NCBI GenBank assembly: GCA_035270785.1
Contig: DATESN010000117.1
Location: 1 to 26,100 of the forward strand
Length of the DNA stretch: 26,100 nt
Origin: DATESN01 sp035270785
Lineage (GTDB): Bacteria > Bacillota > Clostridia > Lachnospirales > Lachnospiraceae
Direction: 5' to 3'
Part shown: positions 15,512-23,086 of the stretch, one piece after another
Numbering within the stretch: the stretch's first letter is position 1
Layout: each line of letters starts with the position of its first letter
Position numbers and translations under genes: made by a program
Notes under the pieces: model-generated
Database searches by the model: none
Seen by the model: the letters and a program-made list of their open reading frames with translations, nothing else
Told to the model about the DNA's origin: nothing

Positions 15512-16447
15512 TTAAGCTGTAATTAGAGTACCAGATTTTCCTTTGATTGCTTCTGCAACATGAGCCAAATCAGTAATTAGAACAGAACCTGTTGGCACCT
15601 TCTCCAGGTAAGCGATAGCAGCCTCGATTTTAGGAAGCATACTGCCCTCCTCAAATTGTTTTTCATCCATATAAATTCTGGCATCGGCAACAGTCATTGT
15701 CTCAATGGCCTCTTGGTTTTCTTTTGTATAGTTCTTATAAACAAGAGGAACGCTAGTTATAATAATCAATTGATCTGCTTTAAGGTCAGACGCAAGCTTA
15801 CCTGCTATATCATCTTTTTCAATAACAGCAGAAGCACCTTTTAGAGCATGCTGTTGTTCGATAACAGGAATTCCACCACCACCACAGGCAATTACCACCT
15901 GATCTGCGTCAACTAAAACTTTAATTGTTTCTATTTCCACAATATCAATAGGCTTTGGAGAAGCAATAATTCGTTGGTAACCTTGTCCGGGTTGTTCCTT
16001 TACGTAGTTACCTTTATTAATTTCAATTTCTGCATCTTCTTTTGACATAAATCGTCCAATAATTTTAGTTGGTTCATAGAATGCTTCATCATAAGGATCA
16101 ACAGTTACTTGGGTTAAGATCGTACTAACTGGTTTTGAGATACCACGGCTAAGGAGTTCGGCGCGAAGAGCATTCTGGATATCGAATCCAACATAACCTT
16201 GACTCATGGCGGAACAGACACACATTGGCGCAGTGGTATAGTCAGCATAGATACGTTTTAATTCTGTCATTGCTTTATGTATCATGGATACTTGAGGGCC
16301 ATTACTGTGTGTGATTGTTAATTGATAACCTTCTTCAACAAGGTTAGCTAAAGCGTTAGCGGTAATTTTTACGGAATCCCATTGCTCTAATATAGTATAA
16401 CCTAGTGCAACGTGACCTAAGGAAACGACTACTTTTTTCTTGTCCAT
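15512..16447 (-). CDS. arcC: Carbamate kinase (amino-acid kinase family), clostridial variant
   Basis: 311 residues, the usual length. Carbamate kinase transfers phosphate between carbamoyl phosphate and ADP, making ATP during arginine, agmatine or purine breakdown. Family landmarks: THSNGPQV (46-53), AMSQGYVGFDIQNALR (80-95), PTK with K128, ACGGGGIPV (187-195), VIEKDDIAGKLA with K211, and GSMLPKIEAAI. Two phosphate/nucleotide-binding motifs deviate from the classic forms: the N-terminal LGGNALG is LGHVALG (10-16), and the usual TDVDGVY is TSVPLVY (231-237). I recall similar forms in other clostridia, so it may be a lineage variant rather than a dead enzyme. No deiminase or carbamoyltransferase gene is adjacent, so its pathway is not shown. 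An AAAGGA lies rather far (13 bases) upstream. Confidence 0.9.
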   Translation of the reverse strand: MDKKKVVVSLGHVALGYTILEQWDSVKITANALANLVEEGYQLTITHSNGPQVSMIHKAMTELKRIYADYTTAPMCVCSAMSQGYVGFDIQNALRAELLSRGISKPVSTILTQVTVDPYDEAFYEPTKIIGRFMSKEDAEIEINKGNYVKEQPGQGYQRIIASPKPIDIVEIETIKVLVDADQVVIACGGGGIPVIEQQHALKGASAVIEKDDIAGKLASDLKADQLIIITSVPLVYKNYTKENQEAIETMTVADARIYMDEKQFEEGSMLPKIEAAIAYLEKVPTGSVLITDLAHVAEAIKGKSGTLITA

Positions 16448-16490
16448 ATTTGTATTTAAATCCTTTCTTAATTAGAAAATAGATAATAGA

Positions 16491-16519
16491 ATTATAACAA
16501 ACCTTGCTTCGTTTGTACA
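16491..16519 (-). promoter_or_regulatory. Promoter of the carbamate kinase gene
   Basis: On the minus strand, an extended -10 (TGTTATAAT, core at 16496-16491) lies 17 bases from TGTACA (16519-16514), a four-of-six match to TTGACA. It gives a leader of about 40 bases. Confidence 0.5.
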
Positions 16520-16561
16520 CAAATACATTATTATATGAATAAAAATTACAAATTATCAAAA

Positions 16562-16626
16562 CCTATTGACATAGTAGGATATAAAGAATATAATTCAATT
16601 CATAACAATCCTATAAATAGATAGGA
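16562..16626. promoter_or_regulatory. Paired inverted repeats around the cysK promoter (candidate operator)
   Basis: Two similar sites flank the promoter: CCTAT-nine bases-AGGA (16562-16579), overlapping the -35, and TCCTAT-AAATAG-ATAGGA (16609-16626), just downstream of the start point. The second is a perfect six-base inverted repeat. Their likeness and placement suggest a repressor site, with the Rrf2 regulator encoded downstream as the obvious candidate. I have not matched them to a known consensus. Confidence 0.45.
16566..16594 (+). promoter_or_regulatory. Consensus sigma-A promoter of the cysK operon
   Basis: A perfect TTGACA (16566-16571), 17 bases, and a perfect TATAAT (16589-16594). 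Such an ideal promoter normally implies strong expression held back by a repressor. The cysK start codon is about 60 bases from the predicted start point. Confidence 0.88.
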
Positions 16627-16660
16627 AATAAAATGAAAGATTTTTTAAAAGGAGTATATC

Positions 16661-17596
16661 ATGGCAAATATTAAAACAAGTGTAACTCAATTAATCGGAA
16701 AAACACCACTATTACAAGTTGTCAATTATGAGAAGAAGGTAGGAGCAAAAGCAACACTCCTAGCAAAATTAGAATATTTAAATCCAGCAGGAAGTGTAAA
16801 AGATAGAATTGCTCTTTCCATGATAGAAGATGCTGAAAAAAAGGGAACCATCAATGAAGGTACTACGATCATAGAGCCCACTTCTGGCAATACTGGTATT
16901 GGCCTTGCATCCGTTGCAGCAGCTAGGGGATATAAGACTATTTTAACATTACCAGAGACAATGAGTGTAGAAAGAAGAAATCTATTAAAGGCATATGGTG
17001 CAGAGTTAGTGTTAACAGATGGTGCTAAGGGAATGAAAGGTGCTATTGCTAAAGCAGAAGAAATTCAAGCAGCTACACCGAATTCTATTATTCTTGGTCA
17101 ATTTGACAATCAGTCCAATGTAGAATCTCATAGGCTTACAACGGGACCGGAAATATGGGAAGATACAGATGGTAAAGTAGATATATTCGTAGCAGGAATT
17201 GGCACAGGTGGTACCATAACAGGAGTTGGAGAATATCTTAAATCTAAAAATAAGAATATTAAAATTGTTGCAGTGGAACCAGAATCTTCTGCGGTGTTAT
17301 CAGGTGGTCAACCAGGACCTCATAAGATCCAAGGTATTGGAGCGGGATTTATACCAACAATCTTAAACACAGATGTATATGATGAAGTGTTAAAGGTTAA
17401 AAATGAAGACGCTTTTGCTACAGGAAAAGCAATTGCTATAAATGAAGGATTTTTAGTTGGCATTTCATCAGGTGCGGCGCTATTTGCAGCTACAGAATTA
17501 GCCAATAGACCAGAAAACGAAGGTAAGATTATTGTTGTATTACTTCCTGATTCTGGAGATCGCTATTTATCAACTCCACTTTTTGCAACAGAATAA
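16661..17596 (+). CDS. cysK: Cysteine synthase (O-acetylserine sulfhydrylase)
   Basis: 311 residues, full length, start fixed by AAAAGGAG. It joins O-acetylserine and sulfide to give cysteine, using pyridoxal phosphate. The PLP lysine is K47 in NPAGSVKDR; the substrate loop is PTSGNTG (73-79), the phosphate cup is GTGGT (181-185), and the C-terminal PDSGDRYLSTPLF is typical of CysK. The family's QF.NP.NP region reads GQFDNQSNVESH here, a modest deviation near the substrate entrance. It heads a probable operon with a PatB/MalY lyase and an Rrf2 regulator. In Bacillus, CysK also acts as a sensor partner of the Rrf2 repressor CymR, so the same arrangement may apply; that is inference. Confidence 0.96.
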   Translation: MANIKTSVTQLIGKTPLLQVVNYEKKVGAKATLLAKLEYLNPAGSVKDRIALSMIEDAEKKGTINEGTTIIEPTSGNTGIGLASVAAARGYKTILTLPETMSVERRNLLKAYGAELVLTDGAKGMKGAIAKAEEIQAATPNSIILGQFDNQSNVESHRLTTGPEIWEDTDGKVDIFVAGIGTGGTITGVGEYLKSKNKNIKIVAVEPESSAVLSGGQPGPHKIQGIGAGFIPTILNTDVYDEVLKVKNEDAFATGKAIAINEGFLVGISSGAALFAATELANRPENEGKIIVVLLPDSGDRYLSTPLFATE

Positions 17597-17614
17597 AGAA
17601 TAAGGTAAATAATA

Positions 17615-18787
17615 ATGGGAATTTACGACTTTGATGAACTAATTGACAGAAAAAATACCAATAGCTTAAAACATGATTTTCCAGAGAAGTATGGAATTCC
17701 TGAAGATGCGTTGCCTTTATGGGTTGCGGATATGGATTTCAGGGCACCCAATGAAGTATTGGCGGCACTGCATCTTGCTGTAGAACATGGTATCTTTGGA
17801 TATTCACAGGTGAAACAGGATTATAATGATGTAGTGATTCATTGGTTTGAAAAAAGATTTGGGTGGCAAGCAAAACCCCAGTGGCTTATAAAATCTCCAG
17901 GTGTGGTTTTTGCCATTACAGCGGCAATTCGCGCATATACGGAAATAGGAGATAGAGTATTGATACAGCAACCAGTCTATTATCCCTTTGCTAATACAGT
18001 AACAAACAATAAGAGAACCTTAATTAATAATGAATTAATGTATCATAACGGAAGATATGAAATTGATTTTGTGGATTTCGAACAAAAGATAAGGTATAAT
18101 CATGTTAAGTTATTTATTTTTTGCAGCCCTCACAATCCGGTAGGGCGTGTGTGGACAAAAGAAGAATTACAAAAGATAGCTGCAATCTGTTTACAGTATC
18201 ATGTCATTGTCATTTCCGATGAAATTCATTGTGATTTCACTTTTTCAAATCATCTACATACTATTTTTGCAAGTATGAGTGAAGAAATTGCAGATCGTTG
18301 TATTGTATGTACGTCACCAAGTAAAACCTTTAATTTGGCGGGACTGCAAATCTCCAACATTTTTGTGAAAAACCAGATACTTAGAAGAAAATTACGAGAA
18401 TCAATTCGAGCAACCGGATTTGATGAAATTAACACCTTTGGACTTGTTGCAAGCAAAGCAGCTTACCAATATGGGGACGTCTGGTTAGATGAATTAAAAA
18501 GTTATTTGGAAGAAAATCTAGAGTTTGTTAAAACATTTTTACAATATAAGATTCCCCAGATTACACTAGTTGAAACAGAAGGAACCTACTTGGTCTGGTT
18601 GGATTGTAGAGAGTTAAATCTAAGTGACCAAGAATTAGAAGATTTAATGGTGCATAAAGCAAAGCTATGGTTAGATTCTGGGAGCATCTTTGGGAATGAA
18701 AGTGGTCAGTTTCAAAGAATAAATATTGCATGCCCTAGAAGTGTACTAGAGGAAGCATTCATTCGTTTGGAGAAAACGGTGAAATAG
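17615..18787 (+). CDS. PatB/MalY-type PLP-dependent C-S lyase (cystathionine beta-lyase)
   Basis: 390 residues, the usual length. Fold-type I aminotransferase family with the MalY/PatB opening LPLWVADMDFRAP (33-45). Other marks are SPHNPVGRVW (171-180), ISDEIHCDF (200-208) and the PLP-binding lysine K237 in TSPSKTFNLAGLQ. These enzymes cleave cystathionine or cysteine conjugates, releasing homocysteine or sulfide, pyruvate and ammonia. The gene starts 18 bases after cysK, with a weak AAGG upstream, so the two are probably co-transcribed. Together they suggest interconversion of cysteine and methionine sulfur, or cysteine breakdown. Exact substrate cannot be read from the sequence; patB and malY are both possible names. 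Confidence 0.9.
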   Translation: MGIYDFDELIDRKNTNSLKHDFPEKYGIPEDALPLWVADMDFRAPNEVLAALHLAVEHGIFGYSQVKQDYNDVVIHWFEKRFGWQAKPQWLIKSPGVVFAITAAIRAYTEIGDRVLIQQPVYYPFANTVTNNKRTLINNELMYHNGRYEIDFVDFEQKIRYNHVKLFIFCSPHNPVGRVWTKEELQKIAAICLQYHVIVISDEIHCDFTFSNHLHTIFASMSEEIADRCIVCTSPSKTFNLAGLQISNIFVKNQILRRKLRESIRATGFDEINTFGLVASKAAYQYGDVWLDELKSYLEENLEFVKTFLQYKIPQITLVETEGTYLVWLDCRELNLSDQELEDLMVHKAKLWLDSGSIFGNESGQFQRINIACPRSVLEEAFIRLEKTVK

Positions 18788-18837
18788 AATTCACTTACTT
18801 AGTTTAAATCATGACATGCATGAAGAAAGAGGGACTT

Positions 18838-19275
18838 ATGAAAATTTCAACAAAAGGTCGATATTCAGTAAGGGTGATGTTGGATTTGGCCTTAAATAAT
18901 ACTGGTGAGTATATCACAGTGAAACAAATTGCAGAAAGACAAGGTATTTCAGAAAAATACCTAGAACAAATCATAGCAGTTTTAAATAGAGCTGGTTATG
19001 TTAAAAGTGTTCGTGGTGCTCAGGGCGGATATCGAATAGCGAAAGACCCAAGTGTTTTTACAATTGGTATGATACTACGATTAACAGAAGGAAGCTTAAG
19101 TCCTGTGGCTTGTTTGGATGATGATGTAAATGAGTGTGAGCGATGTGATACTTGCGAAACACTACAAGTATGGAAAGATTTATCTGTTGCCATTAATAAT
19201 GTGGTAGATCATGTTACGATTGCGGACTTACTAGAAAGACAACAAAAACGTACAGAATTGAATTATTCTATATAA
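18838..19275 (+). CDS. Rrf2-family transcriptional regulator (CymR/IscR-like)
   Basis: 145 residues from the ATG at 18838 (MKISTKGRYSVRVMLDLA), preceded by GAGGG; a longer frame from 18811 adds nine unconserved residues. The winged helix covers about 1-65, with ISEKYLEQI in the recognition helix and VRGAQGGYRIAK in the wing. Four cysteines follow (C92, C100, C103, C106), spaced 7-2-2, which differs from the 5-5 spacing of IscR iron-sulfur ligands. It could sense iron-sulfur or thiol status, or respond to cysteine supply like CymR. Position after cysK and the lyase, about 50 bases downstream with no terminator between, favours a cysteine-metabolism repressor of its own operon. Confidence 0.9.
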   Translation: MKISTKGRYSVRVMLDLALNNTGEYITVKQIAERQGISEKYLEQIIAVLNRAGYVKSVRGAQGGYRIAKDPSVFTIGMILRLTEGSLSPVACLDDDVNECERCDTCETLQVWKDLSVAINNVVDHVTIADLLERQQKRTELNYSI

Positions 19276-19361
19276 TAGTTTCATTTCCTTATTTCATAGT
19301 TATAAAGATGCAGCTGCATAAGTAAGTTATAATGGAAAAACATGATTGGAGATTGGAAGGC

Positions 19362-20051
19362 ATGGAAGTTTTAAATTACCTAGAAGATTTTAATATGGTT
19401 TCTGTTGTAATTCGATTAGTATTAGCCACTTTTTTAGGGGCTCTAATTGGAATGGAGCGTGCTTCAAAAAGAAGACCAGCAGGTCTTCGGACGTTTGCCC
19501 TTGTGTGTCTTGGTTCCTGCTTAGCCATGGTAACCAATCAATATTTAATTAACTATTACGGAACTGGAGACCCTTCTAGATTAGCAGCTCAAGTAATCAG
19601 TGGAATCGGTTTTCTTGGCATTGGTACCATTGTTGTTACTGGAAAAAACTACGTAAGAGGGCTAACCACAGCGGCAACCCTATGGGCTACTGCAACGTTA
19701 GGCATAGCTGTTGGTTCCGGATTTATATTTGGCGCACTTGTTGCCTTTATTCTGATTGTTATCATCATTCATTTGCTAACAGTGGTAAGCAAGCATCAAG
19801 AACATTATAATCGATTGATTGGACTGTATATTGAGATGAATAGGGAACATGGTACCAAACAATTATTAGATTATGTTCATGAAAAAAAATATATTATTAA
19901 TACCATAGAAAAAAAGAGAAAAATTACATTAGAAGGAAAAGATACCGTTGTAATCGTTGATTTGGATCTTAAGAGGAGAATAAATCACGATATAATATTA
20001 GAAGAGTTTAATCAGTTAGAGTTTGTTCATTATGTGGAAGAGATTAAATAA
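19362..20051 (+). CDS. MgtC/SapB-family membrane protein
   Basis: 229 residues from the ATG at 19362, which has GGAGA nine bases upstream. The ATG at 19332 overlaps a TATAAT-like sequence and has no ribosome binding site. Family features: the N-terminal RLVLATFLGALIGMERASKRRPAGLRT, then LAAQVISGIGFLGIG (about 74-88) and GLTTAATLWATATLGIAVG (about 100-118), in four to five membrane helices, followed by a soluble C-terminal domain (about 145-229). MgtC proteins are linked to Mg2+ limitation and control of membrane ATP synthase or phosphate uptake in pathogens; the role in clostridia is not settled. A perfect ten-base palindrome (TGCAGCTGCA, 19309-19318) lies in its upstream gap. Confidence 0.9.
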   Translation: MEVLNYLEDFNMVSVVIRLVLATFLGALIGMERASKRRPAGLRTFALVCLGSCLAMVTNQYLINYYGTGDPSRLAAQVISGIGFLGIGTIVVTGKNYVRGLTTAATLWATATLGIAVGSGFIFGALVAFILIVIIIHLLTVVSKHQEHYNRLIGLYIEMNREHGTKQLLDYVHEKKYIINTIEKKRKITLEGKDTVVIVDLDLKRRINHDIILEEFNQLEFVHYVEEIK

Positions 20052-20062
20052 AGGTATCAATA

Positions 20063-20102
20063 AATAAGGTCGTTGGCAAATGGATGCTAACGACCTTATT
20101 TT
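20063..20102. terminator. Bidirectional terminator between MgtC-like and dapL genes
   Basis: AATAAGGTCGTTGGC (20063-20077) pairs with GCTAACGACCTTATT (20086-20100), 15 base pairs with one wobble, over an eight-base loop. A T-rich tail follows on the plus strand and an A-rich stretch precedes, so it can end both convergent transcripts. The dapL stop codon begins right after it. Confidence 0.92.
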
Positions 20103-21299
20103 CTAGATTAATTGTTCAAATCGTTCCATAGCTTCTATGGTATTCTCACGATTACCAAAAGAGGTGAGTCGGAAGAAATTAGTTCCATTGCTACCAAATC
20201 CTGCACCTGGTGTACCAACTACTTGAGCTTTCGTTAATAAGTAGTCAAAGAAAGTCCATGAATCCATTCCATTGGGACATTCAAACCATACATAGGGGGA
20301 GTTCACACCACCAAAATAACGAATTCCTTTTTTAGTAAGGCAGTTTGCAATAATCTTAGCATTTTCTTGATAATAGGCGATATTTTCTTTACATTGAGTC
20401 ATTCCTGATTCTGTAAAAGCAGCAGCAGCACCGCATTGAACAATATAAGAAACACCGTTAAACTTTGTGGTTTGGCGACGATTCCACATAGCATTGACAC
20501 TTATTTTTTCACCCTTAGAAGAATTAAATACAAGATCAGTTGGTACAATAGTGTATCCACAACGCGTTCCGGTAAAACCAGCTGTCTTAGACAATGAACA
20601 GAACTCAATGGCGCATTTTTTAGCTCCTTCAATGGCAAAGATACTGCGTGGAAGAGTTGGATCTGTGATAAAGCATTCATAAGCAGAATCAAATAAAATA
20701 ATGGCATCATTGGCAAGAGCATAATCAACCCATTCTTTTAATTGTTCTTTGTTATAAGCGGCTCCCGTAGGATTATTAGGGGAACATAGATAGATAATAT
20801 CTACATGTAAATTCTTATCAGGCATAGGCAGAAAGTTATTTTCTATAGTGGCATTAATATAGGTGATATTTCTTCCATTCATAATGTTGGTATCCACATA
20901 GACAGGATAAACAGGATCTGGAATCAAGATAACATTATCTTGATCAAAAAGGTCTGTAATATTACCTGTATCACTTTTGGCGCCATCGGATATAAAGACT
21001 TCTTTTCCATCAAGGAAGACATCATTTCTCTTATAATAATCAACAATAGCATCCCTTACAAAAGAATAGCCTTGTTCTGGACCATATCCATGAAAAGTGT
21101 CGGAAGAGGCCATAGCGTCAACACCTTTGTGAAGGCCTTCAATCATTTCAGAACCGATGGGAAGAGTAACATCACCAATACCTAAACGGATTATTTTTTT
21201 ATCAGGATTAGCAATGCTATAATCATTTACACGATGAGCAATTTCAGCGAACAAGTAACTTTCTTTTAAATTCAAGTAATTTTCATTCATTTTTGGCAT
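20103..21299 (-). CDS. dapL: LL-diaminopimelate aminotransferase
   Basis: 398 residues, full length, with AAGGAG eight bases upstream. The enzyme converts tetrahydrodipicolinate directly to LL-diaminopimelate, using glutamate as amino donor, on the route to lysine and peptidoglycan. Characteristic features: IIRLGIGDVTLP (36-47), SDGAKSDTGNI (104-114), SPNNPTGA (173-180), the PLP lysine K238 in CSLSKTAGFTGTRCGY, and SVNAMWNRRQTTKFNG, all in DapL rather than other class I aminotransferases. Among Firmicutes this shortcut is found in clostridia, which agrees with the proposed host group. It stands alone between a terminator and its own promoter. Confidence 0.96.
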   Translation of the reverse strand: MPKMNENYLNLKESYLFAEIAHRVNDYSIANPDKKIIRLGIGDVTLPIGSEMIEGLHKGVDAMASSDTFHGYGPEQGYSFVRDAIVDYYKRNDVFLDGKEVFISDGAKSDTGNITDLFDQDNVILIPDPVYPVYVDTNIMNGRNITYINATIENNFLPMPDKNLHVDIIYLCSPNNPTGAAYNKEQLKEWVDYALANDAIILFDSAYECFITDPTLPRSIFAIEGAKKCAIEFCSLSKTAGFTGTRCGYTIVPTDLVFNSSKGEKISVNAMWNRRQTTKFNGVSYIVQCGAAAAFTESGMTQCKENIAYYQENAKIIANCLTKKGIRYFGGVNSPYVWFECPNGMDSWTFFDYLLTKAQVVGTPGAGFGSNGTNFFRLTSFGNRENTIEAMERFEQLI

Positions 21300-21329
21300 A
21301 GTAATTCTCCTTCATACTTTTTCTTGTTT

Positions 21330-21358
21330 ATGGTAGCAAATTTGAGGGTAATAGTCAA
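21330..21358 (-). promoter_or_regulatory. Promoter of dapL
   Basis: On the minus strand, TTGACT (21358-21353), 17 bases, TACCAT (21335-21330), the latter preceded by TGC, which makes an extended -10. The predicted start is about 25 bases before the dapL start codon. Confidence 0.6.
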
Positions 21359-21370
21359 ATAAAAGTCACT

Positions 21371-21392
21371 GCAAGATAGCTGCAAGATAGCT
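21371..21392. repeat. Perfect tandem duplication of an 11-base unit
   Basis: GCAAGATAGCT occurs twice back to back in the gap between dapL and the PadR gene. The unit resembles the 11-base repeat at 15391-15445 in length and in its GCAA...ATAG core. It may be slippage; no function is evident. Confidence 0.75.
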
Positions 21393-21445
21393 TATTTATA
21401 GTAATAATTAATACACAATACTATTAGGGTAATTATAATGGTATA

Positions 21446-21475
21446 TTGACAATAGTGTATGACATACAGTATAAT
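21446..21475 (+). promoter_or_regulatory. Promoter of the padR gene with a palindrome in the spacer
   Basis: A perfect TTGACA (21446-21451) and a perfect TATAAT (21470-21475) are 18 bases apart. The spacer holds TGTATGACATACA (21456-21468), a perfect palindrome around one central base. A protein bound there would block RNA polymerase. The PadR regulator encoded downstream is the natural candidate, since PadR proteins commonly repress their own genes. Confidence 0.8.
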
Positions 21476-21555
21476 AATTTTAAAGAAAAAGATAAAGAAA
21501 TGGAACGATAGAAATAAATGAGAAGGCACGTATACAAAGTGCGGATAGGGGAGAA

Positions 21556-21912
21556 ATGGATTATACAACAGAAATTGTATCGGCGCTCACATCAGAATTG
21601 AGAAGAGGAACGATTGTTCTTTGTGTTCTAAGTCAGCTGGATACGCCAAAATATGGATATTCCCTTGTGCAAAGCCTAGAAGAGAAACAGGTAAGAGTTG
21701 ATACGGGCACGTTATATCCATTATTAAGAAGACTTGAAAAACAAGAGCTTTTGTCAAGTGTATGGGAAACAGAAGGAGCAAAACCTAGAAAATATTATGA
21801 AAGAACAAAACTAGGGGATCAGGTATTTGAAGAATTAGCAGGACAATGGACGGGCATGGCAGAAAGTATGAATCAATTATTAAATGGAGGGGATGGAAAT
21901 AATAATGAATAA
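21556..21912 (+). CDS. PadR-family transcriptional regulator
   Basis: 118 residues, with AGGGGAG upstream of the start. The winged helix is clear: RRGTIVLCVLSQLDTPKYGYSLVQSL (16-41) and VDTGTLYPLLRRLEKQELLSSVWE (about 48-71), ending in GAKPRKYYERTKLG, the typical PadR wing. The short C-terminal helix would form the dimer. PadR regulators of this short type repress genes for membrane proteins, and many sit in a two-gene operon with a HAAS-domain protein, as here. Its last eight bases overlap the start of that partner, so the two products are made together. The signal it senses is unknown. Confidence 0.94.
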   Translation: MDYTTEIVSALTSELRRGTIVLCVLSQLDTPKYGYSLVQSLEEKQVRVDTGTLYPLLRRLEKQELLSSVWETEGAKPRKYYERTKLGDQVFEELAGQWTGMAESMNQLLNGGDGNNNE

Positions 21913-22903
21913 AGAGTATGCAAATGAGTTAATGGAACGTTATTTATATGATGTTGTGAAACGCTTACCAGAAAAACAAAGGCAGGATATTAAGGAAGAA
22001 CTTAAAAGCTTAATCTTTGATATGCTTGAAGAAAGAACCAAAGGCGCAGCTCCAACAGAAAAAGATATGGAAATAGTATTATTGGAATTAGGTAACCCTG
22101 CAGATTTAGCAAGAAAATATAGAGGGGAAGAAAAATATTTGATAGGTGGGGCATATTATGATCAATATTGTTTTTTGCTAAAGATTGTACTGGTGTGCAC
22201 AGGTGTTGGAATGGCAATCGCAAGTATTGTTACTTCGTTCATCAGTTATGATGCTATTCCCTTTTGGTCTATTCCATCCGTATTAATTAATGTCTTTGGT
22301 TGGTTGACAATTGCCTTTATCTTAATTGAGCGCTATCAAGTGAAAATTGATATGGGCATTAGTTCGTGGTCTCCCAATAAACTGCCTCAAATACCCAATA
22401 AAAAAGCAAATATCAGTCGTGTAGAAAGTGCTGCGGGCATTGTTTTCAATATCCTCTTTGCTATTCTTTTGTGTTTTGCGCCACACCTTATAGGAGCATG
22501 GTTTAAAAATGGAGAAGAAATGTTAACCCTAGCCGTTTTCAATTTGGAGATTTGGAATAGTATTCGGCCATTTTTCCTTGTCAGTTTTTCATTGGGCATT
22601 CTATGTGGGATTGTTAAATTAATAGTTGGTCGCTATACGGTTGGAGTAGCGGTCACTACAGTGGTAACGGGATCTTTTAGTTTAATAATCCTGATTATAG
22701 TATTTAAATTCTTCCCTATATGGAATCCTGAATTTGCCCTACGTTTGCAACAAGCCACTGGAAAGGTTTTTGAAAGTGGATTTGATCTATTAACCTATTG
22801 GAATACTGCCTTATTTTCCAATATTATCATTCTTATCGCTTTTGTAGGATTTATTGTAGATAGTATCAAAGCAATTTATTGCGCCGCTAGATTTGATAAA
22901 TAG
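21905..22903 (+). CDS. HAAS-domain (DUF1700-like) membrane protein, PadR partner
   Basis: 332 residues from the ATG at 21905, which has GGAGGGG about 12 bases upstream; a frame start at 21884 would overlap that site. The N-terminal 75 residues form a soluble alpha-helical unit (LMERYLYDVVKRLPEKQRQDI, then ELGNPADLARKYR) typical of the HAAS signalling domain that accompanies PadR regulators. The rest has about six or seven membrane helices (from residue 88 on). Such pairs are thought to link membrane state or sporulation/antimicrobial stress to transcription, with the membrane protein probably modulating PadR. The membrane part shows no transporter motif that I recognise. Function beyond the pairing is inference. 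Confidence 0.82.
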   Translation: MNKEYANELMERYLYDVVKRLPEKQRQDIKEELKSLIFDMLEERTKGAAPTEKDMEIVLLELGNPADLARKYRGEEKYLIGGAYYDQYCFLLKIVLVCTGVGMAIASIVTSFISYDAIPFWSIPSVLINVFGWLTIAFILIERYQVKIDMGISSWSPNKLPQIPNKKANISRVESAAGIVFNILFAILLCFAPHLIGAWFKNGEEMLTLAVFNLEIWNSIRPFFLVSFSLGILCGIVKLIVGRYTVGVAVTTVVTGSFSLIILIIVFKFFPIWNPEFALRLQQATGKVFESGFDLLTYWNTALFSNIIILIAFVGFIVDSIKAIYCAARFDK

Positions 22904-23031
22904 AGCAAATATACGATACAGTAAATGTGTAGCATGTAGTTCATGTACAGGTAACACTTAATGAAATGACGAAAGATTTATCCTATAGACAAACGTTTCT
23001 GGTGGAAAAATAGTAAACAAGGAACAATCTG

Positions 23032-23040
23032 TGCTATAAT
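23032..23040 (+). promoter_or_regulatory. Extended -10 promoter of recQ
   Basis: TGCTATAAT is a perfect extended -10 element, about 45 bases before the recQ start codon. No good -35 is visible at the expected distance, which extended -10 promoters can tolerate. The rest of the gap from 22904 shows nothing distinct. Confidence 0.6.
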
Positions 23041-23086
23041 TATAGAATCAATGATGTAGGGAAAATAGTAGATAGGAAATGATAGA

